A stretch of DNA of 64,000 bases from Fasciolopsis buskii (taxonomy: Eukaryota > Platyhelminthes > Trematoda > Plagiorchiida > Fasciolidae), in NCBI GenBank assembly GCA_008360955.1, contig LUCM01007681.1, forward strand, positions 124,001 to 188,000. The letters are read 5' to 3'. The position numbers and the translations under genes are program-made. Below the pieces are notes generated by a model. That model searched no databases and was not told the origin of the DNA. It saw only the letters and a list, made by a program, of their open reading frames with translations. Numbering within the stretch: position 1 is the first letter of the stretch; every line of letters starts with the position of its first letter. Below, one piece after another: positions 37,201-52,200 of the stretch.

Positions 37201-40200
37201 CTGCCGAATGAACCCCTAGCGGCATTTAAATAAAACGATTAGGTTATATTCCGTAGTCTTTCTGGTAATGAAGTGGCACTTGTGTGTGTATGTGCATGGG
37301 CTTGTGTGTGTGAGTAAGAGTGCACCTTGTCCCAGCAGATTTCCGTGATAGGCGGGGGAACTATTCGATGCACATTGAAATTTTTGCGGACAGAACGTAG
37401 TAAGGCGGCTAGCTGCTGGTACCATCGGAATTTTGAACCGTACACAGTTCCTTTGGTCGTGCATATGGATGGTACCTTTAGCTTTTGTATTACAGTTTGG
37501 TAGGGTACCGCCTACTAACAGGAATCCGGGGACTACCAAGAATACCATAGCCTTTTTGATCGTCCTCGATTTATCTGACTTTTAGGGAGTTCTTATTAAG
37601 TGCATGCATTCTAATTTCTTTTTGTTTTGTTTCAGCCGTTTAGCTATGGCCCCCTCATGTCTCACAAACTGTGCAGGGTAGCTTCTTCCAGATAATTTAG
37701 AAAATATAAGACTCTTGGCATGGTTCCGACAAACGGAATTTTACTGACTCACTCTAACCGTAATTCCCGTTCCAAACCAGTTGGTTGACGAGGATACCCA
37801 AAGTGCATTCCGTTAAGTCATCAGGCTCATCTGACACGTAGTCAGATCTGAAATGCATTTTCCTAGAACATTGGTGTCCAAGGAGTAGATTCGACTAGAA
37901 ATAAAGACCATGGTCAAGAAAACGATAAGAAGCAAACTGGTGTGTCGAAGTGATCGTCAATGGAGTCTAGAGATATGGGAAGGGTTAAAGTTATTCATGG
38001 GCTAAAAGGGAAATATCTTTACAAACGGTAGTCCAAGAAGCACAACGCTGAGGTAATCAGTCTTTACTGTTCTCTGATTTGGTAACTGAGTGGCTTATCG
38101 CCGTATGTTATAAACGCGTGATGGACTGTTGAAAGCGATTCATATCATCGACTACAAGGAATGCACTAATACCTTAGAAATGGTTACCGATTTTAAGAAA
38201 TAACAGCAATTTACTTACGGGGTATCCGAACCGAAGAAAATATGAAAGAGATAAAAATGCTATGCAATTCTGAGCATGGATCTTTCAAATGGTTGGGGGA
38301 CATTAATATATGGTGTAATATAAATAAGCTGCTCGATATGGTTATACTCCTGGGTTTATCACACTGAAAGGTGCTGCTACTTCATTGTGTCTCAGTACAG
38401 TATCATTTATAAAACACACAAATCAAACGCATCAATAACCACAACTTCCTTGAAAGGTTTTAACAATGTGCTCAGATATTTGTCAATCTCACAGGTTCTA
38501 TAAGATGTAGAAACCGGAGCCGGGCAAATGTCCACAAAATGTTCTAAGTTTGTTTAGTACATTTCAGGTCGTCCAATTCTATTTGCTTCTGCTGCCAAAA
38601 TCTCCATTACTGACCAGCAAAATCATTCTTTCGGGTTAGTTTGGTACTTGTTTTCATATGACTATGTTTCATTTTGAGTTGCTTTCCTGTTTTCTCTCCG
38701 TTGATTGTATAAGCTCTTTATTCACTGATTAGTACTTTAGTTTGAATAGGCGACCATAGCCTTCCGTGCTATATGAATAGAGGCAACCTACTTTGGTGAA
38801 ATTAGAGAGTCTTTCAGGCTTCTGTTGTTGCTTGGTCTCAGACGGTGCCGCTTATTTCTCCCCAGGCTCACTTCGTGTTTTCTATGCCCCATAACCATTG
38901 CTTCTAGAAGGAGACAATTTCCTTGCGAATGTACTTTGCGAATTTTTGCATTAGTTGCTACTCCGTTAATGTCAATTTTCCGCTCGATATTTTTCAATAG
39001 ATACGCGGGTTTTCTTACAAATGTTCGACTCGACGGAATTGCCATTTCCGCTTTAGAGCAGTTTCGGTGGCTCAATTACCTGGTGTGATTAGAATGTGAT
39101 TAGAATGTATATTTTCGCCATCCGCGGTTAACGAAAAGATGTGACTGCTTGAAAATCTGCGCTGGTATTATGCTTCAAGCAGGAATCACACTTCTTTAGT
39201 ACGAAATATTGAACTTTGCCTTATTGTACGTTGAGGCGCAATGAACCACTGACATTCTCGTAGGCCGAATACTACTTAGTATTCCCTGCGGTTAAATCTA
39301 CTTGGCAAATATTACCCGTAGTAACTGAAACGTGAGTTACTATTAAAACCGCCGGCAATGATGTTTTTGATGAAGGTATTTTCGTGGAACATTCAGCCAC
39401 TCCGTCATGGAGCTCCAAATGCATGATTCACCAGTGGAACACATGAAAACGCCATAATGTAGTTTGATCCTCGTTGGTGATCATTATGTTTACATATCCC
39501 TCGCACCCGGAATGATACCCAGGCACTAGATAAACAAATGAGCCCAATCCCACAGCCTCTCTGGTTACTAAGGCGAAAAATTAAATTGCAGAAATTGTCC
39601 ACAATTTGCAACACGATACTAAGTAAGATTATTCCCGGCCAGTGAAAAGAATCCTATGCTGAACGCCGTCCAATTTAATGACTGACGTTCTCATACCAAA
39701 GGATAACCTGGAATGGTTGATTACTCAAACGACAGTTTTACTACGCTAGAGAAACCAATTTTTCGTTCAGATGTCTGTTATTAGCTTCAAATTAACAGTC
39801 TAACTTGAAAAGAAACTCGGATGAATGTGCACACCGGATGTAATGTCGAGGGACACAAGACGCTGCAGGCCGGATCAGGGAATGTAGGATGCATCACACA
39901 AGAAAGATATCAACTCAGTGAGGAACATGAAGGTGAAAGCTCTGCCATATCAAGGGAGGCTACGTGCAGAAGCCAACAGCGGAAAGCCCCTTTACTTCGG
40001 TGCGATGAGTCCCGAAAAAGCCCAGGACAACTGCAACCAGAACAACAGGACTAATTGCCAAGCTGCTCTGACGTCAGTTGAACATTACTCGGGCTTGGAA
40101 TTGAACCGACTTTAACAAGGGGGGCGAGCACAGTGTCATCCAAGTACCTTGACCCGCCGTCTGATTGAAGCGGCCTGATTTGGTGACGCACAAAAGAGGG

Positions 40201-43200
40201 CAGAGGCGACATTCGGTATGAAGTCCGGAGAATAAATGAACCTGTCGGACCAACCGCAATGGGCTGAAGAATTATCATGCGTAGACCGACATAAACCATT
40301 TGATTACGACAAGTTAACGAAAGTTTCCTGATGTTCACCCAGGGCTCATTTGATCCTACTCGACTGAAGGCACTAGAGTATTTGATCCGTTCTTCCGAGA
40401 TCAGTTTTCTGTGGCGGATACCTGATCCCCCTTCTGTTCCGTATACACAAGGCTTTTCAATGACCCAGTCAACCGGAATATTCTAGAATTTAGCCACGAG
40501 CAGCCGATTTCTATTTGCCTTACTACATATGTTTTCCTTCTGCAGGTGCTCTTAACAGTTGAACCGTGCTGATTAGCGTTGCATAAATTTCCAAAAGCCA
40601 ATTATGTTCCATGTTTTCCGAATATACTTAGTTTACCCGCTGTAATGGGTTTACAGTTCAACCTATCGGATTAGACTAACTTTATTAGCTTCTGTCCTTC
40701 TGATTTTGTTTAGTCCTACCAATGTCAATATGTACGGAAACGAAGTGCTCTTCCGTTGCCACAGTTAAGTCAATCCTAAACTTTCTCTCCATCTTTCATT
40801 TGAATTTACGTGCCTGTTTACGTACACACTAGAAATTTTCCGCCTCACCCCTCGCCCTAGACTTGCTTCCACTGTTGTAGCAAACGACCGGGTACTTGAT
40901 ATTTGAAAGCAAGTATATCCTTTTGATGGGATTGCATAACACTTTCAATGACTTGATGGTTTGTCGGACTGCTAAATTTAACTCTGCCCCCACATATTTG
41001 TCAACTTTGGGAGTAAATCATTATTTTTCTTTAAACTTTAATCACCAGCTAAATAATCTAAACAGCGGAGATGTGTTTCAAGACTACAAAATTCGTAACT
41101 CCAAGATTGTTTATGTCTTTAATACAAATGGTGGTCTGGTAATTGCTACGTTGTCTAAGTGGTTCCCGATTACGGATTGATTTTCCCTATTTTCAGCTGT
41201 AGTCACTTAGGCTAAGGATTTTTCGATATGAGCACTACCTCCCTCGAGTGTTAAACAGTCGGTTGACTTTTGTCTATACCTTGGGATGTTTCTGTCCATT
41301 AAACCTTACTGCCCACAGAGATCGTATCAAGCTTCCGCAAGTCAGACTTTTAGTTACCAGGCCGTGAGTGTGATTGCAAATGATAAATTTCTTTCCGCTT
41401 CCTGCTGAAATCCTTTTCAGGATAATAAACGATCATCACACCAAAACCGAAGGGATGTTAGCCCAAGAAAAATCGGTCCAATGACGCTTGCCGTTTTCTT
41501 TATGAAATAGCTATATCTCGACAACGCGTCGCAATCCATGTTTACTCACTCAAGCATAAAGTTTTGCCATGACATTTCCGTTATTTTTGTCTGCATTTTA
41601 GGTGAAACGCGTAGCATTACGCATGAATCCCGACATAGCTGAAATGGCTAATTACCTCCAGACTATTTTTACTACCCCTGGTTCTTGTTTCTCTAGAAAG
41701 ATTACTTAAGCAACTCCCGATCCATTTTTCCTAAGCAAAGAAGTGACGAAAAACATAAAACTAAAAGAGCGGAGGATGTGAACCATGACAGACGGCATTT
41801 GTATTTTTGTTAAACCTAATCTTGGCAAACCGCTTCAATTAATTTTGGTCACGTATGTTTTATACGGCACTAGGTTTTAACACTTATTATCCGTATCGAT
41901 AGAAATTTTGCTGTTATCCTATATCTAACAAAAACGTTTACTGACCCGTTAGCCGTTTGGTGAATGCACTGTGAAGTTCTGTTCCCCTCCAGAGAACAAA
42001 TACCTTCGACATCAACCGAAAGGGCTTATGCTGCACGGGCATTTGCTGCGAAGACATTGGTTGGCAGGACATATTTCTCCCTATCTAAACATTTTATCCA
42101 TTCGACATAGGTGGTCAGTTTTCCGTAATGCACTGAAGGAATGGAATTGAGCAAGCCCTAGATTAAATTGTACATTATTGTACACGTACAATTTACGGCG
42201 CATTCAACTCATGGTTAAATTCAGTCGGTACTGATGTTCTATCTTATCCAGACACACCTGACGAACGTGGAATATTTGATTGATTACTATACTCTGTCAA
42301 ACCATACCTTGAACTGTATTTGGGACAAACATCCCATAGATTTTTCAAAAACTTGCAGGGTCGAACTGAGTTGATTTATTCCTTTAAAATGGTTCGCTTC
42401 TATAATGGCATAAACCAGCTGAGATCTTTCTCAATGATGAATCATTCGCAACTCCGTCTCTATTTCGTCAGCCTTTGTTTTGCGTAAGGGGATGTAAATT
42501 ACCCATCCATCAAAGAAGTGACACACAGAAATGACCTGTCGGGATTTCGAAAGTCGCTGGTTCTCTTGGTGATTATTTGATCATTTATGTCAGGCAAGTA
42601 ATAATATATTGCGTATCGTCAGAATATAATTTCAAGTTCTTTGGATACTGAGGGTTTTTTGCTATCCTTAGTAAGTCGGTACAAGCATAATTGCGGGTAA
42701 CTTTCGTATGTCTGCAGCATGATAAGCACAGTTCCCCAGTCGTCTGAAAGTCACACAATGGGCTTCGCGCGTCAGTAGAATGAAAATAGAAACGACCGAC
42801 CGAAATTCTTAACCTTCTGTGAGATTCAGTGGTAAATCGCCTCATTAACTGGCTGAATTTGTAAAAGACGTAGCTTGGATTTCGGTCACTCGCAAATGCA
42901 CTTTTCGCGAACTGACAACGGTAAAGTTTCAGTAACCCCAAAATAAATTTTCGAAACGTTCACTCTTTATTTTTCGCTATTAACACACGTCATTCTGGAT
43001 TCGTCTTCTCTTATGCAAATGAAAAATTTGCAACAGCTTTGCTAGTATCTGAGGGCTTTTAGAGAATATTGTGTTTTCGATTTCCAGATATGGTTTTTAT
43101 TTGTTCATGAGGATTCGTTGCACACTCGCAATTATTTGTGCCACCGAGTGCTGTCGGTATTCAATCAGCTTGTGCAACGTTACTGCTTTTTCTATCCCAC

Positions 43201-46200
43201 GGTCGCATTCCTCGGGTAGCGAGATTTAAAAGGACATGGAACTGCTTACATTTTCACGCAATCCAAGCATAGGTCGGGAACACTGTGCACGCCTCGTGCA
43301 ACTGGTTTACGGTTTAATGCTGACCTTTTCGCTGGGGGATGCTGGTAATTACTTCATCACATCCCGCAGGTATTTCCTTTTCTTCTTGCAGAACCTACTG
43401 TTAAGTTTTCATTTATATGTCGCAATAAAGGAGTATCACAATGCGCAATTGACTGGTGGCGAACGCTTGGGATCTAGAATCCAACAGCCACTTTGAGTGC
43501 AGGCTTTTCTGTAGCGGCATTACACTAGCGGCCTAATTCTTGCTACTGGTGGTCAAACTACAATTATACAACTGATGTTGGATTTGTTAAGCCATGTCAT
43601 CAAACTCTTATATGGATACTGCGTCCCAGCAAGCTTACCTCAATCAGTAATGGCTCCGCGAAAAACATTTTGTTCGCAATGCCGAATGTTGCCCATCGAG
43701 ATTTTAGTTCTGAATCACTCATTTATTATCACGCTTTTTTCTCGCGTTCTGGGTTGAACACAGTGGCATGAGTGGATAGTGGTGGGGTTACTTGAACCCG
43801 AAAACGAAGTAAGCCAGAAGAGCTTGATGGACCAAAATGTGACAAGGTCTTCCGTGCGCCGCTATTTAGATGCACTGGTCATTTCGACAATCTCCTACTA
43901 CGGAGTGTTCCATATCAACCAGGAGCTCGTTATATTTAACAGTGGCAAAACTCGATGTTAAGGAATTTGATGGAATGTTGCTAGTTTCCTTGCTAAAATA
44001 ACGGCCATTTTCTGCAAATGGAAATTCACGATTCTAATTCTTCTGCTCTTGGACGTTTGAAAAAGTAGCTCCCCAAGCTGACGTTAGCGTCAGTGTTGCC
44101 CGACGTTTCGGCCGGCGGTGGCCAAGCGGTTAAGTCGTAGCGTTTGGACGTCAAGGTCATGGGTTCGAATCTTCCTATCACAGGCCAACTTCTCCTTGGC
44201 TGCCCTCTGCTGGCCGCGACCCCCTTCTTGAAAATTGATGTACATTGTTGTTTCATTAATAAAGGAAGTAAAAGATAAAAGATAAACTGCGACGCAAATT
44301 CAGCTCATCAATAAATATGCTATATTGTATTCTGAAGCTTGAAATTATTGCCTATTTTCTGTCCGTCTAGTTTGCATTCAATTAGAGGCAACACTCTTTT
44401 ATTGTTTGTTACACCTCCAGACGCTGAGCCCGAAAGAAGTTATCAAACTTAGTGCATTTTCATTACGAATATCACGAGTTATATTCCAAGATTATATTAT
44501 CGATTCCTTGGTGACCACTGCCTAAGCTGTGGTTCACACAGAATATTGGACACTATCTAGGGCATCACTTTCTTTCCTGTTTTAAAAGACCAGTAATTTT
44601 CTGCGCAAAATTATCCAAGTTTTCGAACTTCCACTGCTGAGGACAGACGTGATTTGCAAATGGATTTCCGCATAAATAGCCAAACGTTTCCTAATCATTC
44701 CAGTCTATTGCATTTTAAACTTTTTGAGTAACCCATTTTATGGAATATGCCTTCACCCATATCTCCCCAGCCATCTTGGTCAAATGTATTTTCAACTATC
44801 AAATTTTGGGGGAACGACACTTGGTAACAAATCTAATGGGAGCGTTTAACAAACCACTTAAAGTACTTTAAACTTTTCCCTTATTCCGTTTAGGTTTCTT
44901 ATGACCCATTTCATCACTTGCCTTGTCACGGAAAACTGAAATTGAAAGCGCCGAATCACTTTGATTATGGATTTCAATCAAGTCCTCTAATTCCGTTTTT
45001 GATAGCCGGTCAAAACCGTATTTGACAAAAAATATGGCAATACGACTTATTTCTTGCACTACATTTTAAAGGTTTATTTGTGCATTAAAAGAATATCTTT
45101 TATTCCCGCAACTTGGCCGAAATAGGTCATATTAGAATTCCCTCGAAAAATAAATTACTTCTTTCGAACAAGCATTCATCAACGAAAAAATCTTTGTGGT
45201 CTCCAGTTTTATCTATCGTTTGAAGTACCTTTCAATGCATAGTTCGTGCCAGTATGTTCAGCTTGATGCTCAAAACCCTCTGACCCGGAAGTTCTAGCTC
45301 AACTTGTATAATACCAGTGTCTGGAATCCGCAAGGTATTTCCAAGCACGGGTCCGATTCGCGATGATTTCGAAAATTTTCTACATATGGGGAATTTCCAT
45401 GAAAAATTTTGATGATCCAACCGTAAAGAAAGGAAGTTTGGTTCAAAAAAGTATCGAAATGACAATGAGGCATGTGAAACGTCACGTGAATCTTCAACAA
45501 CAGCGTAGGCTGAACTGATACCCTAATGTTTGAGCACAATTTACTTTGAACTGGAAACATTAAGTTATGCAGTATTTTTTTACGACAAATTTATGGTAAA
45601 AATCTGAGTTCATAGTGAACGAATCCGTTCATTTTAATCACGGGTCAAGTTTAACTGTTTTTCAAAACTTTGTCAAATTGTTCCTAATGGCAATCACATT
45701 TGATTCCTTGCCATTTACTTTCCAAACGCATTATTTTACAGGAAGTGCATTAAAAGACCAGATAACTCCCATCCTGAAAAACTATTTTATGGCCGAATAT
45801 TGTTTGGCTACTGAAATCTGCGTGCGATAGGTGGTTCTGTGATTAAGCTACCCGCAGAGGGAGGATGGGAGGAAAACAATCGAATTCTGTTGAGAAAATT
45901 ACCATTCCTGAATTTGCTATACGAAAGTTACGGATTAGTAAACAATTGGAGAATATAGGTTTTAACTACCATTTGGCTTTAGCAAGAAGGAAGTGAATAT
46001 TTGGCAAAATGAATTTGGTCGCAAGGGAATTTATGCTTCGGTCCAAAGTAGTGAGACTGAGTTAAACATTGTAAAAGTCAATACTCTGAGTAAAACCACG
46101 AATTTCTCTCTAGACAACGGAAACCCGATAAGAGTTATGTGAGCGAGTGCTTGCGGAAGAACGAAGACGGTTAGCCTTTTGATATGTGCGATCCGTATTT

Positions 46201-49200
46201 GATGGGAGAGAACCGGTATCTAGGCAGTGATACTCCGGCTGGGTTGCAAAACAACACCTTGATTTCGCAAATAAATAAATAATTTGGTATTGGTTAACTA
46301 TAATGTCTATTATAACCGTGATGATAATTTCAATTTTATTCGGCGAGAGCTGTCCAAACAGTGAATTTCGCGTTTTCCAAGCCTATAGGTACAAAAAATC
46401 ACTGATGTAATAATTTGCAATGGTCGCGGTCTTGTTTCTGGAAACGCCAGAAGACACCCGCTTTCGAAGATTAAACAGTTGAACAGTTAAAGAATAACAT
46501 TATCTTGATAACGTTTCGGGTTTTCGAGTGCTTAATCGAAAAGGCTTTGACAAAGGCAAAGGTATCTTTGTTTCGAAGTCTGTCAAAAGGGAAAGTGAAT
46601 TTTGTTTTGATAACCCCTTCCATAGTTAGCCGACTCACTTGCTTTCATAACTGAAAAACATACTTTCCTCTCCGAATTGACATTCTGTACCTAACCTAAA
46701 CCATGAATAATCTAAGCTGCTTTGAAGTTGTTCTCTGATTTACCGCGCTACTTCAGAACAGCTCGATCTACCCGTCAATTGCCGCTATGTTAACGTTACA
46801 AATGAACCGAAACGAGTTTATCAGATACGACAACTCCAACATACGCTTGATTGTCCATGACCGACAAGGATAAAACGATAATTTGTATTGGACTTTTATT
46901 ACTTTTCTGGTTGACCGCATCTCTTTTTTCAAAGCACAATTTCAGATGAAATTTTTCAAACGCTGATAGCAACGGATGCCCGGAATGTCACTTTGTTAAA
47001 CATTAAACTGGATGCAAATTCGCCCATCTCATGTGTGTATTATTAGAGGCAAGGCAAAATCAACCAACTCACCGATCAAACTTAATAAGTTTGAAAAAAG
47101 CTAGACGATTGTGGAAAGAAATATGCTTTTTCATAAACAAAAATATGGTGTTAATTCCATTGTGGACGATTTTCGACGGTCAGTCGATTACATATGGTCT
47201 CATATTTTCACCCGAATGTCTCATAAGCTACTAAACGTCCACAGACACTCCTATAGTTCTAAATGTGAATTGGTAGGAAATCGAGTATCAACATACGCAA
47301 GTGTAGCGATGATTTAACAGAGGGCAATCAAATGTGCTGACCCGTAGAGTGGCAGTAACCACGAAAATGGTCGTGTGCTTTGGAGGGAATAAAACCGGTT
47401 TTCCCAAATATTATGCTGTTTGCAACAAAAACAGGAATGTGACTGTTTGATTTGTTGGTTGTGGATTATGAGATCATGGATGTCTTCATATTATTGCTAA
47501 GGTAACGTGAAAGGTTTACACTAGCAACGCTGATGTTAGGAGTAAAGCAGAGTATTGTAGTAGATTTATGTGATTCCAAAGTATATGATTGGTTATCTAA
47601 TACGGTATGGCTAGACGGTCAGATGAATCGCCTTCTCACAATGGAAATGTTAGCCTCACAATAGTCGATCTCCCCGATATCCTTTTTGATTTACTTTTCC
47701 AGCGCTTCACTCCTACGAGGTGGCAACTAAGACGGCACCAAATTCTTCTACATTTAACAACTGTACGGACGAAAATAAACCAAAGTGAGATAGAAAAATT
47801 AATTGGCGATCAATTAGTAGACCATTAAACTACTGGTGATTTCTACCGGTTGGTTCGTTGCAGTGTAAATTGTCATTCTAAAATTCGGCCAAAAGCAAAA
47901 GTACGAATTACGAGTTGAAAGCCCCTCGTCAAGAGGTCCAACTTGGTGCTTTTCTATTAATCATTATTGGTTGATTCATGAGATGAGCCTTGGGAAAAAC
48001 CGATGCTTTCATAGCAAACAGTGGGGGAAGGCATCGGTTATTAATAGAGATAATATCAAATCTCCCTTGCGCACTACATTTCCTGATATTTTCAGCAAAA
48101 GTCAGAGGTGAAAAATCAAGCTGGTAATAGGCTTTCCATATTACCGAATGAGTCGAATGACTGTACAGGGAAATTTCAATTTTTCGCAATTATTAAGACG
48201 TTAACGAGGAATTGAGCAAACATGATGCTGGTCCATTCCATGAGTGCGAATAAAATTCCATTTGGATCGATTACGCGTACGCACGAGTTTTATAAATTCC
48301 TAACCTTCCTTTTTTCTCTAAAACAAGAATCTGTCCACCTTAATCCGCTTCGTGGATTTGCAAACATGCAGATCTTGGATGTTAGTTGCATATCGGGAGA
48401 ATTAGTACCATGCAAACAGAGTTTAGACAAAGTCATAATCAGAATGGCCGGTCATGTATTATCGGTTAGTGTGTTATTCTGCTCAATCAAAAGCTGAATA
48501 AAAATAGTTAATTTAAATTCTCCGGTAACCAAAATTTCCAACAAGTCGTACCCGTTGATTATTTGGGTAATCCTGTCCTGACAGCCAAATTACCAAACCT
48601 TCCGTATGGTAGATTCCATGTGACAGCAATTTCAGCGAGTAACCATTGATCGTTGGGTGAAATGTCCGAACATCATTCAACATGGCCTCGTGATTCATCT
48701 GATAGAGTACAGACCACACAAATTCGCGTGTTACTTCCATTCGTCTGTTCGCACCTCGTTGAAGACTTCTCCCAATTTGGTCAATTCGATGTTTTTGTAG
48801 GACGTGTTGACCACATTGCTGCCTAACCAAAGAAATGCACGAATACGTTAGTGGTAAGCACCGTTTTTGCTGTCCCGTGACTCGATGGAAAATGTCTCTA
48901 GGATCAAGGTAATTTGCCATGATGAAAGCTTTTATTCTGGGGTGGTTCTCTGATGTGACTGTCAGCAGTGACTTCGCCCTGTATCTGAAACCTCTGATCC
49001 ATTATTCTTTTTATTTTGCTTATGGAACGAGCGTTACTGTGAACCTTCTCAGTGGTATTCAGATAATTGTTCCAGTAAAACATAATCGAGGGGTTGTTTT
49101 GGGTTTGGCTAGCAGTCAGAAAAGTTTCACTTTTAGATGGCAGGAAAACAGTTTCTTTATCTGAGATGCGTCATTGACTATGACAATTTGGTTATTTCTG

Positions 49201-52200
49201 GCAAACCTACTAGGTATTCTAACAGCAGGCGGACAGAATAAGCCATTTTACTACAAATCTATCTAAAGAACATGCACCAGAATACATCATCGTGTTTTAT
49301 TGTCTGATTCTTTGTAGAAAACGCAGAAAGTTGTCCCTGTTTACTTCTTGTCGCGGAAAATTATTGTGTTGATAAATAATCTATCAGACGAAAATAACTC
49401 AAAAGTCATTGTTGTTTGGTGACAGTGGAACAATGGCACGTTTCTGGGTTTCCTAGTTTACCTAGAAATGCCCGTGGTTCTATCAGGGTGTAAGCCGTAT
49501 GCCAATGCTATGTTTTCTATATCCTCTGGTGTGCATAGGCGATTTTGTTCAAAAATAAGTCTGAAATGCACAGCAGACTGACACCCTTATCAGGTTTACC
49601 TACAACAGAGAATGCGTATGTAAATAAAGCATCACGTAACAGTTGTATCTTTTATTGATAGAAGATACTTTTGTTCATAAAACATAATCACCGGTCAAAA
49701 CAGTTTATTCGTGGTTTCGCGAGGCAGACGATTTTGCTTTAACATGAACATACCAGTATATGCATTACACATTACTAGGAAAACGATATTGTGAATTGCT
49801 TGACTAAGTCCCGCACTACAATCTCGTCTGTCCGAATTGCAATTATGTTCGGATTTTTCCTTACCAAATTGTAAGTTGTTAGAAGCTTTGTTTTGGGATT
49901 ACTTGCTTCTCTGTGTAATAAAACTAGCTCAAATACATAAACAGTTAACACAGATCAAATAACCATTCAGCGACTGTAGATTTGAAATCCCAGCTTCAAA
50001 CCAAACAATTCCATCACGGACTTTTCATCAACAACCATGATTAAGGCCAAAGTTTTAAATAACGTAAGGAGCTTCAATTTAATGTTTAGTTTAATACAGT
50101 GGTTTGATGCAGAAATTTGCCAAGGTACTATGAGACTGTGGCGGGTATTTTCAAATACAGAACTAATATGGATGATTAAATAAGCAAATGAAAAACGCAG
50201 GCTATACGGTGACAAAAATTCTTATCGGCACATTGGTTAGAAATATAAGGCGTTTTGCGTAAGTAAGAATATAATGGAAAAACCTCTTTCGGAAACTTAG
50301 TTTGGAATTAAAACGCTTTCTGGTAATCGTGCCTTCTCCTGGATAACAGGTATTCAATGGAAAATGCAAAAACTGGCTAACATTCGGAGAGCAGTGACAT
50401 TTTCGTTTTTTTTGCAACAGCCCAGAACCACACGTAAACAGTCGATTTTTCTTTTGTGATGTGAGCAAATATTCATTAACTGAAATTTCTTTTTTAAATC
50501 CATTTACAATGGTACATGCTGAAGTTACACGGTTAGTGAGAAAATCGGTAACTTTTAGGTGTTCGAACCAACTTCATGTTTCGTCAATTATTGGTTATTG
50601 GTTGAGTGTTGTCAATTTATTTTGCTATTTGCTTTGATGTTCAACAAGTTACACCTTCATATATGCACCCTATCAACGGGAATTTATTTCCACTAACAAA
50701 CAGACACGCGATATGATTTAAGACTTCTGTTCTGGTCGATTCATTTTTTACTGCATGGTTGATTAGCTCCCAATTTTGTCTGCAATATTCATGATCCCAT
50801 AATGCATTAGCGCTCAATCAAATTCAAAATGATTTAGAATTTGACGGAATGACCAATTTAAAATTCAGAACTTTGGTGGAGTTTTGGTTTTGTTGGGAAA
50901 TCTCAATTTTCCGACCAAAGGCGCGACACTTTGCGATTCCATGGGTTAGACTGACTTGTATCATGAAAGTAAAAGTCCACTATCTAAAGCAAATCTCTCA
51001 TTGTGGCATGCCGGTTAGGAAAATCACCATCACGACCGAGTCTCGAAAATATCCGCTCGAAGCATTTACCCTAATATTTGTTGTTATTAAAACGCTCGTC
51101 TGGTTCACATCACACAAGGTAGCAGTCCGTCTTCAACAGCATTAGATATATGGACGACCGTATTTCGAAAAATATAACCGTCAATCTTGAAACCATCGGC
51201 GATACTTTATTATCCCCGAGTAGACCACTCTGAAAGTGTTTTTAATGACTACTTATATTTGATTTTTGAAGAGCATAAAACCCGTGGGCCTAACGGTTTG
51301 AATAAGAACTTGATTTACAGGCCACGAAACGGCCACACAATTCCATGTTTTAGTGCTAATCATCAAGTCAACAATGTACTCGCGAAATATTTGGTGGAAT
51401 TTTGTGATCCCGAAACTTAGTGTTATTTGTCGAGCACAGAATTTCGTCATGAATGGCTTTTGTTCGACGAAACTTTCGGTTTTGCAGTCCTGTCCAGTTG
51501 CCATAATGTCCTGGTAGACTTAGGACTTGATGATACCTCAGACAAAATCCACGCACTACGACCTGGAACTTCAGCTCGGCGCTCTACTATTAACACTATG
51601 ATTAAAATAATGAAACCCCTCTAGAATGTTTTGCGTATTCAGTAGTGGCCTGAGGAAAACTGACGAAAAGATAGATGTTGTCCTCAAATTACGAATTCTA
51701 AGTGCTAACCTTTTGATGGCCTGATTCAAGCTTGCGCATAACCAGGGAGTACAAACAAAAAACAGCCAGGGTTCAATAGACAAGGGGAGAGGGGCGTCAA
51801 CCGTGACCCTGAAACTTGCACTGGCATAAAACAAATAGTTCGGGTGCGTGTAACGAACCAGGTGGCAGAGAACTGCCGTCTGTTACCAAATTGGTTAGTG
51901 GATCGGGGAATGAGCTTTTGACATTTCTGACGACAGATGCTCAATCAAATTGACTTCCATCATTCAGTTTCATGAGCTTCAAATAGGACATGGAAGTATC
52001 ATCTAAAGGACAGTCGGGGACAGATTAGCTACCAACCATTCCGCACCTTTTGCCCCCCTGAGCAATTAACAAACACAAGGTGTGAAAAAATTATCCCGTA
52101 GGCACAACACAAGGGAACTTTAGCCGTGCCCCAGAAGGATTCATGCAGCTCCGCGCAATTCGTCAAGCACGTAGCGCAACATGAAAAAAGGCGGTGTCAA

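Noticed and set aside
44110..44190. tRNA gene (A and B boxes, tRNA-Ser/Leu-like)
   Set aside because: Acceptor and T stems do not pair well and the same unit recurs with a fixed body and tail, so it is a SINE head.
48513..48920. 135-codon minus-strand ORF resembling another at 59990-60250
   Set aside because: The similarity follows the family-C DNA repeat; the frames diverge and stop outside it, so it is not evidence for a protein family.
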